From positions 310,001-374,000 of the forward strand of contig NZNV01000010.1 in the NCBI GenBank assembly GCA_002695025.1: DNA of 64,000 bases, read 5' to 3'. This DNA comes from Owenweeksia sp. GTDB lineage: Bacteria; Bacteroidota; Bacteroidia; Flavobacteriales; Schleiferiaceae. This document shows positions 1 to 8,427 of the stretch, piece by piece. Each line of letters opens with the position of its first letter. Within the stretch, counting starts at the first letter, position 1. The notes below the pieces were generated by a model. It searched no databases and had not been told where the DNA came from. It saw only the letters and a program-made list of their open reading frames with translations. A program made the position numbers and the translations under genes.

Positions 1-897
1 AAAGAATGTATAACCCCAGGGATGGGCTTCCAGAGCTTCCAGGCTGGGCCTGGATCCGTTGGGGGAGTCTTCCCATTTTTGCCACAGGTAGTCAATATTG
101 GAGTGGTGCAGCCAGAATATAGGATCAAAAGCAGCCGATGAAACTTCGGCCATTAAACCATCTCGTTTTTCCTGGTAAATCTCATTCCAGATATCATTAC
201 GTTTACTGGCACCAATGTAATTGTGCATGGCGCCATGAGGAGCACGGTCAATGGTGGAATTAAATACGCTGAATATGCGATTCTCAAAGAGGTCGGTAAC
301 ATCTAAGCTCTTGTCCATGTACGGTTGGATAGGGAAACCTTCATTCAGGCTATCCAGTCGTGCGGATGCATAAAGACTACTGCCTTCCTGGCGGAAGCCA
401 TCAGGCATAACACGATAGCTGGTATTGGTATAATCCCAGTAAGGCAGAGCAAAATCCGATTTACCGGAATACTGACGGATGATCTTCTCCAGGTAGTAAA
501 TGTAAAGACGGTGCCAGATGAGGAAATGCAGCTCAGAACCGTCTGCATGGGTACAATTCATCCAGGCAGCCATAATCTGCGAAGAATCCTGGTACTCAGG
601 ACAAAGAGGATTACCATTAGGTACATTATTGGGTACCCAGTGAATGGCACCTTGGTAATACCAACTTACTGGGTTGGAGCAGGGTAGTTGTCTGAGTTTT
701 TCAAAGGCTGTGGCCATGGCCTGTACATCCGGTGCAGCAGCGGGATCAGCAGCATTTTTACGGATATATTGAGGAGTAGCCTCCACAACCTCTTCCTCTT
801 GGGTTTCCGTTTCAGCGGGTTGAGGATTTTGACACGAATTAAGTAGCATGCCCAGGCCTAAAGCCCAGACCATGGAAATTTTAAGGTTTGATTTCAT
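1..897 (-). CDS. Tyrosinase-like type-3 copper lipoprotein (3' end beyond window)
   Basis: The frame runs from an ATG at 897 to the window edge without a stop (299 codons). Residues 1-22 form a lipoprotein signal ending in LLNSC, so the protein is probably anchored outside the inner membrane. Type-3 copper motifs follow: H86, then H117/H124 and H129 in HFLIWHRLY (CuA), LPYWDY at 151-156, HGAMH at 221-225 and DPIFWLHHSNID at 258-269 (CuB). Tyrosinases and catechol oxidases use six such histidines to bind two coppers and oxidise phenols to quinones. The spacing inside CuA is longer than the usual H-x8-H, so which of H117 and H124 is the ligand is unclear. The C-terminus is missing, so length cannot be compared. 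Family call is firm; substrate unknown. Confidence 0.88.
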   Translation of the reverse strand, partial: MKSNLKISMVWALGLGMLLNSCQNPQPAETETQEEEVVEATPQYIRKNAADPAAAPDVQAMATAFEKLRQLPCSNPVSWYYQGAIHWVPNNVPNGNPLCPEYQDSSQIMAAWMNCTHADGSELHFLIWHRLYIYYLEKIIRQYSGKSDFALPYWDYTNTSYRVMPDGFRQEGSSLYASARLDSLNEGFPIQPYMDKSLDVTDLFENRIFSVFNSTIDRAPHGAMHNYIGASKRNDIWNEIYQEKRDGLMAEVSSAAFDPIFWLHHSNIDYLWQKWEDSPNGSRPSLEALEAHPWGYTFF

Positions 898-1007
898 GGT
901 TATTTGTTTATTAAGCGACTAAAATTAAATCAAATAACCGTAGCATTTTAGCCTTACTATCTATTTATCAGAACCTTAAACATTCAAATAAGTATTAAAA
1001 TGAGATT

Positions 1008-2618
1008 TTAGTAATAGTTTATTTGCTTGTCTTTTGGATACTTAAGTTCGTAGGATATTATTTTTTCAATACGCTGGCCAGGAGTTAGAATCATTCTCCA
1101 TTTTACAATTCCACTTTTTTCTTCCAGCTTACCACCGCTTATATCTTTTATTTCTACTTTGATCTCTTCGTTTTGTGACACAGGTACCTGATCCCTGAGG
1201 ATAAGATCAATGGCTGTTTTCTTGGTATTCCTGATCTCAATTTTCCAGGTAAACTGATCGATGCGGTTGTTACCAAAAAATGATTTTTCCTGCTTGTTGT
1301 AGATACGTGTTCGGCTCACCACTACATTCTGATCGCGTCCCAGGGAAAGCTGTAGTGTATCACCAGGATTTTCCGTATTCAAAAAGGATTTGCCTACAAA
1401 AGTGTTGTTGTTGAAAAGCGACAGTTCACCATTTAAAAGATCGTACTGCTCCCAGTCGTAAACCTTGGCAATTAGGAAGGCATCCTTATCCAGGCGTGGT
1501 TTGGCGTGGTATTCATATTTGGCAGGCAGGCTGATTTCCCTTAAAACTACAGTGGCCGGAGCATTGCTGGAAGCAATGGTTTGCTTACGGTCAACGGTAT
1601 ATTCCTGTTGGGTAAGGTTTTGATTTATCGCAAAATTTTGAAAACCAGCTTGATCTTCCATTTCAAGACTTTCGGATTGATATCTAATATCTGCATTGCT
1701 AACCACACCAGCTGCTTGTGCTGCTATACTTCTGAGGCTTTTATTTGCCATACCCTGAATGGTATTAAAACTAACATACCACGGATTCATATACGGTATT
1801 TGTGCTCCCGCTGAAGGGTTTCCCGTAGCCAGTATCAGGTCCACATCATTCCAGTCTTCACCGCTTTGTTGCTGTACAACGGCTTTATGGGTAAGTTCAA
1901 CGGGTTGGCTTAGATCATTAACGCGGGCATCATACGTACTGTACCAGGATACGGAGTTTACCAGGTAAAGAAGATCAAAGCGGAAGGTGGCACCTTTGGC
2001 CACATCCACACTTACCAGTACCTGCCCGGTGCGTTTGCTGAAAGCCTGTCTTTCCAGTTGCAATTGTTTTTGCTGGCGATTGCGTTCTTCAGTGAGTTTC
2101 TTTTTCTGTTCCTGTATATCCAGCAAGGCCAGGTTAATTTCCTTGATGCGTTTATTGAAATAGGAAGCTACCTGCGAAATTTGTTGCACGCTAAGAGCCA
2201 CCTGCTCCCCTCCTATTTTCTGATTGGAAAAGATCATGTCTTTTTCGGCCCTTAAAGCCTCATCTTCAGCATTGAGTTGCTGGATCAGTTTGTTGATGTT
2301 ATCCACCTTATTCTGCAGGCTTTGCAGGCGCTCCGGTAAATTATCCTCATTCAGGAAGTTTTGGCGGTAACTGATGGAAAGTATGGTGATCTCATGGTCG
2401 GAACGCAATTGAATGGAGGAAGGATCCAGGTTTTGAGCCAGGTAGGGGAATAGAATGGTATAGGTACCAGTACCAAGATTGGCAGCCCCGGAGCGGGTGA
2501 TCTGTGCTCCTTGTTGAAAGACGGTTACTTTGTTTATCCTGGAGTCTACTTGAACAGTGTCCTGGGCATAGAGAATACGGATACTGAAGAAGAGAAGGGC
2601 GGAAAGTAAATATTTCAT
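1008..2618 (-). CDS. DUF4139 / MuiA-family secreted protein
   Basis: A 536-residue protein with a signal peptide (MKYLLSALLFFSIRILYAQ). The ATG at 2618 is chosen because the frame upstream of it lacks a signal peptide and runs back into the permease gene. An N-terminal beta domain (KVTVFQQGAQI) is followed by a coiled coil at roughly residues 95-190 and a C-terminal DUF4139 beta domain with the SVSWYSTYDARV segment. Relatives are called mucoidy inhibitor A-like, but no molecular role is established. Near residue 300 lies an inserted IAAQAAGVVSNADIR segment resembling the plug of TonB-dependent proteins. It lies 100 bp downstream of the iron permease gene on the same strand, so co-transcription is possible. 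Confidence 0.82.
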   Translation of the reverse strand: MKYLLSALLFFSIRILYAQDTVQVDSRINKVTVFQQGAQITRSGAANLGTGTYTILFPYLAQNLDPSSIQLRSDHEITILSISYRQNFLNEDNLPERLQSLQNKVDNINKLIQQLNAEDEALRAEKDMIFSNQKIGGEQVALSVQQISQVASYFNKRIKEINLALLDIQEQKKKLTEERNRQQKQLQLERQAFSKRTGQVLVSVDVAKGATFRFDLLYLVNSVSWYSTYDARVNDLSQPVELTHKAVVQQQSGEDWNDVDLILATGNPSAGAQIPYMNPWYVSFNTIQGMANKSLRSIAAQAAGVVSNADIRYQSESLEMEDQAGFQNFAINQNLTQQEYTVDRKQTIASSNAPATVVLREISLPAKYEYHAKPRLDKDAFLIAKVYDWEQYDLLNGELSLFNNNTFVGKSFLNTENPGDTLQLSLGRDQNVVVSRTRIYNKQEKSFFGNNRIDQFTWKIEIRNTKKTAIDLILRDQVPVSQNEEIKVEIKDISGGKLEEKSGIVKWRMILTPGQRIEKIISYELKYPKDKQINYY

Positions 2619-2718
2619 CGCTATGGTTTTGCATTCAATTAAGCAATTTCCGGGCCAGCGGTTAGTAGTACAATGGCCCGCTCTAAGGAGACGAAAAAGG
2701 TAAGCAATAAGTTGCTTG

Positions 2719-4650
2719 TTAATGGCTTTGGTGAGCTGTAGCCGTGGCCTTAGCCTGACTTTTGTTGCCGATGTTCCAGAGGAAAACAATCAGGATGAGG
2801 ATGGCCATTTGAGCAAGGAAAGTCTCCCAGGTAGGATATAAACCTATCCAGTCCAACCGAAGATTTACCGGCATAGTACTGATGCTGATAGTGCCGGCTT
2901 CCTGAATAGCATGGATACCCTTACCCACCAGTACTACGGCCAGGAAGGATATGATCATGGATGAATAACGGAACAGTTTGGTAATGGGAAGCTTACGTGA
3001 GTATTTAAGCAACAAAACAGATATGACAAAGAGGGCCAGAAATGCGAAAATAATTCCTCCGCCAAAGGCCATTTGGTGGCTCTCCCCTATTTCGAGACTT
3101 AAGGCAGAAAGAAAGAGAACGGATTCAAAAGCTTCACGAAATACCACCAGGAAGGAAAGTAAAGCCAGTCCCAGCATATTCTCCTTTTTGGCGAGTCCCT
3201 GTATTTTATTCTTTACATACGCCTGCCACTTACCGGCTTCGGATTTACTATGCATCCAGAATCCCACGTATAACAGAACCCCCACTGCAAAAAGAGCAAT
3301 AGCACCTTCCATGATTTCACGCTGGGCACCGGAGAAGGTAAAAAAGCGATCGGCAATCAGCCAAAGGAGGAATCCGGAGAATATGGCAGTAACCCAACCC
3401 GCATGCACCCATGAAGCCGCATTTTTTAGCTTCAGAGCGCGTATAATCCCCAGGATGGTAATGATTACCAGAAAAGCCTCCAAACCCTCTCTGAGGATGA
3501 TAGAACTGGATAATAGAAAGGCTATCCACCCGGAGAAGGAACGCTCGGATAGGATGACCTGGGCTTCGGTGAGTAATTTAATGTTGTTGTCAGCTAATGT
3601 TTTGATGGTCTCAACGGCTTCCTTTCCTTCAATGGCACTGCGCATTTCAGCCAATTGACCTTCCAGGCGAGCCACAAAACTGGCATCATTGGCACGAAGT
3701 TGCACTTCTACGGGCTCCACACCTTCCAGGTAAGCGGTAAGAGCTAGAGTGCGGGCCTCTTCATGCCGTCCATAGCTGTAGGCAGCGGCCGAGGAACGGA
3801 TCAGGCGTTTGGCTTTATCCAGGTAATCACCTTCACTTTCTTCCGCCAGTTCACTGGGATATAAACGCAGGGAAGGAATAATGGACGGATAAGCAGGGTC
3901 CAGTTCCAATTTATCAGCTAACTCCTTGTTGTTAAGAGAAGCCAGCATTTCCAGGTTAAGCTCACCTTTTATGTTGTTTTTAACTAAAGCCGGATCCACG
4001 TCCTTACCTTGGTGGGGAAGGCTCATTACGTAAAAAGCCAGGTCCCATACCTCATCGTCATTCAGCTCATTAAAAGCCCGCATGCCGGTGTTTTCCACCC
4101 CTAAACGAATGGTATTGTAAGCCTGGAAAGGGGAAAGGCCGTTGGCTTTTTCCGGATCATGGAAGTTAGTGGGAGCAGGCTCAAGACCCTGGGATAAAGG
4201 TCCGTCTCCTTTTCCCTGGGCTCCGTGACATGATTGACAATGCAGGGCAAATAATTTTTGACCGCTCGCCAGGGAAGGCCAACGCTTGGGAGCAATCTCG
4301 AGCTTGTAATAGCTGATGATCTCCTGTTTTATATTGTTGGAAACGCTGCTTACTTTATCAATGGAAGCTTTATCCTGAACCAGCCTTTGCAGCAGTATAA
4401 GATCCGATTGAATGGAAGGAGGGGTTTTTTCACCGAGTTCAATGATTGTTGCGGCAAACTCGTTCATTTCCTGGAATTCAGCCTGGCTGATGATCTGCCC
4501 GTTTTGAACCGCCATAGAATAATCTACGGCTATATAATCCAGTAAATGAACCATCATTCGTGCCTGCTCGGATTTGGCAGTGGCAGTAAGCGTGAACATC
4601 ACGGAAAATAGGAGCGCTATCCAAATCTTGACTGATCCTGAAAACTTCAA
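2719..4650 (-). CDS. Cytochrome c / FTR1-family iron permease
   Basis: 643 residues. A signal peptide (about 1-25) leads into a periplasmic domain with a single haem c site CQSCH (138-142) and a likely axial methionine at M190. The C-terminal half is an FTR1 permease of about seven membrane helices with the two REXXE iron-binding motifs, REGLE (387-391) and REAFE (505-509). FTR1 proteins take up ferric iron, normally produced by oxidation of Fe(II) by a partner; here the cytochrome domain in the same chain probably carries the electron. Such fusions are known in Bacteroidota. No Fe regulatory box was recognised. The DUF4139 gene follows on the same strand. Confidence 0.9.
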   Translation of the reverse strand: MKFSGSVKIWIALLFSVMFTLTATAKSEQARMMVHLLDYIAVDYSMAVQNGQIISQAEFQEMNEFAATIIELGEKTPPSIQSDLILLQRLVQDKASIDKVSSVSNNIKQEIISYYKLEIAPKRWPSLASGQKLFALHCQSCHGAQGKGDGPLSQGLEPAPTNFHDPEKANGLSPFQAYNTIRLGVENTGMRAFNELNDDEVWDLAFYVMSLPHQGKDVDPALVKNNIKGELNLEMLASLNNKELADKLELDPAYPSIIPSLRLYPSELAEESEGDYLDKAKRLIRSSAAAYSYGRHEEARTLALTAYLEGVEPVEVQLRANDASFVARLEGQLAEMRSAIEGKEAVETIKTLADNNIKLLTEAQVILSERSFSGWIAFLLSSSIILREGLEAFLVIITILGIIRALKLKNAASWVHAGWVTAIFSGFLLWLIADRFFTFSGAQREIMEGAIALFAVGVLLYVGFWMHSKSEAGKWQAYVKNKIQGLAKKENMLGLALLSFLVVFREAFESVLFLSALSLEIGESHQMAFGGGIIFAFLALFVISVLLLKYSRKLPITKLFRYSSMIISFLAVVLVGKGIHAIQEAGTISISTMPVNLRLDWIGLYPTWETFLAQMAILILIVFLWNIGNKSQAKATATAHQSH

Positions 4651-4683
4651 ACTATTTTATTTAGACCAATTATAAATAGAGCG

Positions 4684-4691
4684 CAAATATA
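4684..4691 (-). promoter_or_regulatory. Bacteroidota -7 element before the FTR1 permease
   Basis: The minus strand reads TATATTTG, a full match to TAnnTTTG, 34 bp before the ATG at 4650. No TTG is found at the expected upstream spacing, so this rests on the -7 box and its position only. Confidence 0.4.
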
Positions 4692-4788
4692 AGGTATAAA
4701 CCGAATTTGAGGGAATAGAGTGTATCTATTTTGGTTGAAAGATGAGTGATAGGTTACTTAGTAATGAAAAAATTGGAGAAAAGCCCAG

Positions 4789-5388
4789 CTAGCGCTTACT
4801 TACAAAAGCACTGTCAGCTTTATAAAAACGCCAGGGGAGTAAGGCGTCTTCACCGGCATAATCTATTCCTATCCGTGTTGTGGCAATGATTTTGTCAGAA
4901 TGGAGTTTTTCGGATACTTTTTCAACCCATATCATTTCTCCATCCAAAGGTTCTCCATAATGGATAAGTTCCAGTCCCAGTGATTTACTCATACTGCCGG
5001 GTCCGGAGCTAAGTCTTGGTTTTATTTCATCCATATTTCGCCTGCGTAGCATGGTATCAATGCCATCCGTTGGTTCAATAGCACGAACCAGCACCGCATC
5101 GGCAGATTCATCTTTGTTGGTAATAATATTGAAGAGGTGATGAATGCCGTAACAGAGGTACATATAAGCAACTCCACCGTTTTGATACATGATCTCTGTA
5201 CGTGGAGTCCTTCGTCCGGAATGTGCATGGCAGGCGCGGTCACCCCATCCCCGGTACGCTTCAGTTTCGGTAATAATACCCGCTGTAAATTCACCGTTTA
5301 TGCAGGTGCAGAGCTTTTTACCGATCAGGTCTCTGGCCAGGAAAACAACGTCCTCCTGTTGGTAATATGATAATGGGAGTTTACTCAA
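4789..5388 (-). CDS. mpg: DNA-3-methyladenine glycosylase (AAG/MPG family)
   Basis: 199 residues, the normal length for bacterial AAG-type glycosylases, which excise 3-methyladenine, hypoxanthine and similar lesions. The family signature is present: ETEAY (41-45, E43 corresponding to the catalytic glutamate), DRACHAHSGRRTPR, CYGIHHLFNIIT, AVLVRAIEP and SSGPG. The start is TTG at 5388, two bases after the stop of the aldo/keto reductase; no ATG is available near it. The tight spacing indicates translation from the same transcript as the reductase. Confidence 0.93.
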   Translation of the reverse strand: MSKLPLSYYQQEDVVFLARDLIGKKLCTCINGEFTAGIITETEAYRGWGDRACHAHSGRRTPRTEIMYQNGGVAYMYLCYGIHHLFNIITNKDESADAVLVRAIEPTDGIDTMLRRRNMDEIKPRLSSGPGSMSKSLGLELIHYGEPLDGEMIWVEKVSEKLHSDKIIATTRIGIDYAGEDALLPWRFYKADSAFVSKR

Positions 5389-5390
5389 AA

Positions 5391-6209
5391 CTAATCCCAG
5401 GTAGGTGCAAATTCGGGATCTATAAGACGCATATTCTTGGATTGAAGCGCAGATATTTTTTCCATATCCTCTTCGTCCAGATGGAAATTAAAGACATCAA
5501 AGTTCTGCTTGATGCGGTAGAGCTGTGATGATTTTGGAATGGCCACCACGTCTTCCTGTTGAACCAACCAGCGTAAAGCTACCTGGGCGGGCTTCACTTT
5601 ATGCTTCAGTGCAATGTATTGCAGTATTTCAATATCCACCACCTGCCCCTTGGCCAGGGGAGCATAGGCCGTTGCAAAGCAGCCCATTTCACGTGTTTTG
5701 GCCAACAACTTATCCTGGTTCAGAAAGGGGTGGTATTCAAATTGATTACAAACAATGTCCACTCCCCGTTTTTCAACCTTTTCCAGCAGCTCCACCGTGA
5801 AATTACTTACCCCGATAAGTTTGCAGTAACCTTTTTCGCGGGCTATCATTAACTGATCCAGGGATTCCTCCAAAGGGATATTTTTGTTGGGCCAGTGGAT
5901 CAGGAGGAGGTCTACATAATCCTGTTTCAACTCTTTAAGACTATGCTCAACGGAGGGTAAAAATCGGTTTTCGGTGAGGTTGGTACCCCATACTTTGGTG
6001 GTAATAAAGAGTCGCTCACGGGGAACAGAGGTGGAGCCGATTACCTTACCGATCACATCCTCATTCTCATACATCTGAGCGGTATCAAAATGACGGTAAC
6101 CCACGTCCAGGGCAAATTCAAGAATACCTATGGCCTCGCGACCGGTGAGATTAAAAGTACCGAAACCCAGTTTGGGTATCCAGGCTTCGTTCTTGCGCAC
6201 GTAATCCAT
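5391..6209 (-). CDS. Aldo/keto reductase
   Basis: 272 residues with an ATG at 6209. This is a compact NADPH-dependent (beta/alpha)8 reductase of the AKR superfamily. The catalytic tetrad is D42, Y47, K72 and H105 (FDTAQMY, TTKVW, LLIHWP), and the cofactor-binding end carries AIPKSS. It is of the 2,5-diketo-gluconate reductase-like group by length and motifs; the substrate cannot be read from the sequence. It is the first gene of a pair with mpg (2-bp gap). Confidence 0.9.
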   Translation of the reverse strand: MDYVRKNEAWIPKLGFGTFNLTGREAIGILEFALDVGYRHFDTAQMYENEDVIGKVIGSTSVPRERLFITTKVWGTNLTENRFLPSVEHSLKELKQDYVDLLLIHWPNKNIPLEESLDQLMIAREKGYCKLIGVSNFTVELLEKVEKRGVDIVCNQFEYHPFLNQDKLLAKTREMGCFATAYAPLAKGQVVDIEILQYIALKHKVKPAQVALRWLVQQEDVVAIPKSSQLYRIKQNFDVFNFHLDEEDMEKISALQSKNMRLIDPEFAPTWD

Positions 6210-6315
6210 GGTATGTAATTTTTAGGTGTTCGCCATTTGCTAAACAGGAGCAAGGCACAAAAGTTGAGAAAAAAAGAAAAGGGCCTGAAATAATCAAGCC
6301 CTTCAAATATGGATG

Positions 6316-6386
6316 AGGTTCCGAGCGGATTCGAACCGCTGTACAAGGTTTTGCAGACCTCTGCCTAGCCACTCGGCCACGGAACC
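6316..6386 (-). tRNA. tRNA-Cys (GCA)
   Basis: The minus strand folds into a 71-nt cloverleaf: acceptor GGTTCCG/CGGAACC with discriminator U, D arm GCC/GGC, anticodon loop CTGCAAA giving anticodon GCA, and T arm with GGTTCGAATCC. The discriminator U73 is the cysteine identity base. The CCA end is not encoded. Confidence 0.96.
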
Positions 6387-6397
6387 GTAAAGAGGGG

Positions 6398-6427
6398 CAA
6401 AGATAGCTATTATCTTTTCCCGTCCAA
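6398..6427 (-). promoter_or_regulatory. Promoter of tRNA-Cys
   Basis: On the minus strand TTG (6427-6425), a 19-bp spacer and TATCTTTG (6405-6398) match the Bacteroidota housekeeping consensus TTG-N19-TAnnTTTG. The -7 box ends 11 bp before the tRNA 5' end, which fits a start at or just before the mature tRNA. The promoter lies directly after the folB stop codon. Confidence 0.72.
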
Positions 6428-6784
6428 TTATCTTTTACGCGTCATCACGGTACTTACCTGTTCTACATCCCCATTAATGGGAGGATACAGCTTCGAAAGC
6501 TTTATTTTTACTTTTTGCACGGCTTGCATTTCGGCCAGTATGCGTTGAATGATGCGCTTGGCCACATGTTCGATGAGTTTGGAACGTATGGCCATTTCCT
6601 CCTTTACAATGCGGTTGATATCCACATAATCCAGGGTATCCTTTAAATCATCGGTTGTAGCGGGTTTGGAAAGATCGCCCCAAACGGTAACCTTTATCCG
6701 GTAATCCGTGCCGATTTTTCCCTCTTCATCCAGACAACCGTGGTAGCCGAAGAGCTTTATACCTTCAACCTTGATCTTATCCAT
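6428..6784 (-). CDS. folB: Dihydroneopterin aldolase
   Basis: 118 residues, normal for FolB, which splits 7,8-dihydroneopterin to 6-hydroxymethyl-dihydropterin and glycolaldehyde in folate synthesis. The pattern IKLFGYHGCLDEEGKIG near the N-terminus, DTLDYVDI, and LIEHVAKRI with the catalytic-region glutamate are typical. The ATG at 6784 overlaps the gltX stop by one base (TGATG), so translation is coupled; an upstream start would lie wholly inside gltX. Confidence 0.9.
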   Translation of the reverse strand: MDKIKVEGIKLFGYHGCLDEEGKIGTDYRIKVTVWGDLSKPATTDDLKDTLDYVDINRIVKEEMAIRSKLIEHVAKRIIQRILAEMQAVQKVKIKLSKLYPPINGDVEQVSTVMTRKR

Positions 6785-8316
6785 CAGGCAGGCAGTTTCT
6801 CCAGAGCGGTTTCCATTCGGGCAACAGTTTCCTGTTTGCCCAGGATAGAGCACACTTCAAACATAGAAGGGCCCATACCCAGTCCGGTAACAGCCAGGCG
6901 AAAGCCGGGACCAACTTTACCAAAACCCAGGGAGTTTTCTTCCAGGTAGGCCTTGAAGGTTTGTTCCAGGGCTTCAGCGTCAAAGAACTGCATGGCCTCA
7001 AAATGTTGTTTCAGTTTTTCCACGTGCTGGCGGGCTTCAGCGTTCCACTTTTTGTTTACCGTATTTTCGTCATAGGTAGTGGGAGCTTCAAAGAAATAGC
7101 GGCCTTCTTCCAGCATGTCTTTCACAAAATAGGCGCGTTCCTTCATGACTTTGGCCACCTCGGTGGCGTACTCCTGGCTTACTTCAATACCATTTACGTC
7201 CAGCTCACTCTGGAATAGCAGGCCCAACTGCTCATCGGTTTGGGCACGCAGATATTGTTGGTTGAACCAGCGGGTTTTATCATGATCGTATTTGGCTCCG
7301 GCTTTATTCACACGCTCCAGGCTAAAGGCGTCAATGAGTTCCTGCATGGTAAAGATCTCCTGATCGGTACCGGGATTCCAGCCCAGGAAGGCCAGCATAT
7401 TTACAAAAGCTTCGGCAAAATAGCCTTGCTCACGGTACCCGGAGAAGATCTCTCCGGATTCAGGGTTTCTCCATTGCAACGGAAAAACCGGGAAACCCAA
7501 ACGGTCACCGTCCCGTTTGCTCAATTTACCATTCCCGTCAGGTTTTAAAAGCAGGGGAAGGTGAGCAAACTCCGGGCGGATGTCTTCCCATCCCAGGTAA
7601 CGGTATAAAAGAACGTGGAGCGGGGCGGAAGGAAGCCACTCCTCTCCACGAATCACATGTGATATATCCATTAACCGGTCATCCACAATGTTAGCCAGGT
7701 GATAAGTGGGCATACCATCTGATTTAAAGAGCACCTTGTCATCCATATTATTGGTATTTACGGATACCCAGCCACGGATGATATCGTGGAATTTTACTTC
7801 TTCATTACGGGGCAGCTTAATACGGATCACGTACGGCTCGTTACGTTCCAGGCGCTCATCCACTTCCTGCTGGGAGAGGGTGAGAGAATTTTTCATGCTG
7901 TTACGCGTAACGTGGTTGTATTGCCAGTTGGCCGTTCCGGCTTGTTTGGCCATTTCCCGCATACGGTCCAAATCCTCAGCTGTATCAAAGGCATAATAGG
8001 CATTACCACTTTCCACCAGTTGATCGGCATATTTCCGGTAAATACTCATCCTTTCGGACTGTCGATACGGGCCATAATTTCCACCAAAACCCTGGCCTTC
8101 ATCCGGTAGGATATGGCACCATTTTAGTGATTCAATAATGTAATCTTCAGCACCTTTTACAAAACGGGTTTGATCCGTGTCTTCAATGCGCAGGATAAAT
8201 TCACCACCGTGTTTTTTGGCGAAAAGGTAGTTGTAGAGGGCTGTACGTACACCACCCATGTGTAAAGGCCCGGTGGGGCTGGGTGCAAAACGAACTCGTA
8301 CTTTACGTTCACTCAT
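6784..8316 (-). CDS. gltX: Glutamyl-tRNA synthetase
   Basis: 510 residues, class I synthetase that charges tRNA-Glu. The HIGH-type motif is PSPTGPLHMGG (12-22), the KMSKS-type motif is KLSKR (264-268), and the acceptor-binding insert and helical anticodon domain follow. ATG at 8316. It shares a transcript with folB, whose start overlaps its stop. Glutamate- versus glutamine-charging specificity cannot be decided from what is seen, though a glutamate enzyme is by far the likelier. Confidence 0.97.
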   Translation of the reverse strand: MSERKVRVRFAPSPTGPLHMGGVRTALYNYLFAKKHGGEFILRIEDTDQTRFVKGAEDYIIESLKWCHILPDEGQGFGGNYGPYRQSERMSIYRKYADQLVESGNAYYAFDTAEDLDRMREMAKQAGTANWQYNHVTRNSMKNSLTLSQQEVDERLERNEPYVIRIKLPRNEEVKFHDIIRGWVSVNTNNMDDKVLFKSDGMPTYHLANIVDDRLMDISHVIRGEEWLPSAPLHVLLYRYLGWEDIRPEFAHLPLLLKPDGNGKLSKRDGDRLGFPVFPLQWRNPESGEIFSGYREQGYFAEAFVNMLAFLGWNPGTDQEIFTMQELIDAFSLERVNKAGAKYDHDKTRWFNQQYLRAQTDEQLGLLFQSELDVNGIEVSQEYATEVAKVMKERAYFVKDMLEEGRYFFEAPTTYDENTVNKKWNAEARQHVEKLKQHFEAMQFFDAEALEQTFKAYLEENSLGFGKVGPGFRLAVTGLGMGPSMFEVCSILGKQETVARMETALEKLPA

Positions 8317-8339
8317 CGGTTTCTTTTTCTTTGGGCCGG

Positions 8340-8347
8340 CAAAGATA
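8340..8347 (-). promoter_or_regulatory. -7 element for gltX-folB
   Basis: The minus strand reads TATCTTTG (TAnnTTTG) 24 bp before the gltX ATG. No TTG at 19-20 bp upstream was found. It is back to back with a plus-strand -7 box at 8367-8374, so the 111-bp gap holds divergent promoters. Confidence 0.5.
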
Positions 8348-8366
8348 ATTATCTTCTAAGGCTTTG

Positions 8367-8374
8367 TACCTTTG
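8367..8374 (+). promoter_or_regulatory. -7 element for the DUF4175-ybeY-mnmG operon
   Basis: TACCTTTG matches TAnnTTTG and lies 53 bp before the ATG at 8428. A TTG at the normal upstream distance is not evident, so confidence rests on the -7 box and the divergent gene layout. Confidence 0.45.
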
Positions 8375-8427
8375 ATATTGAGCAATTACACCCTTTAAAC
8401 TGCGTTAGGACCTCAGGAAGCAAGAAA

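Noticed and set aside
2978-3658. 226-codon open frame opposite the FTR1 permease
   Set aside because: Arg/Ser-rich antisense shadow of a conserved membrane protein.
5684-5699. TTTCACGTG half-site in the aldo/keto reductase gene
   Set aside because: The right half does not match parS, so it is most likely chance coding sequence.
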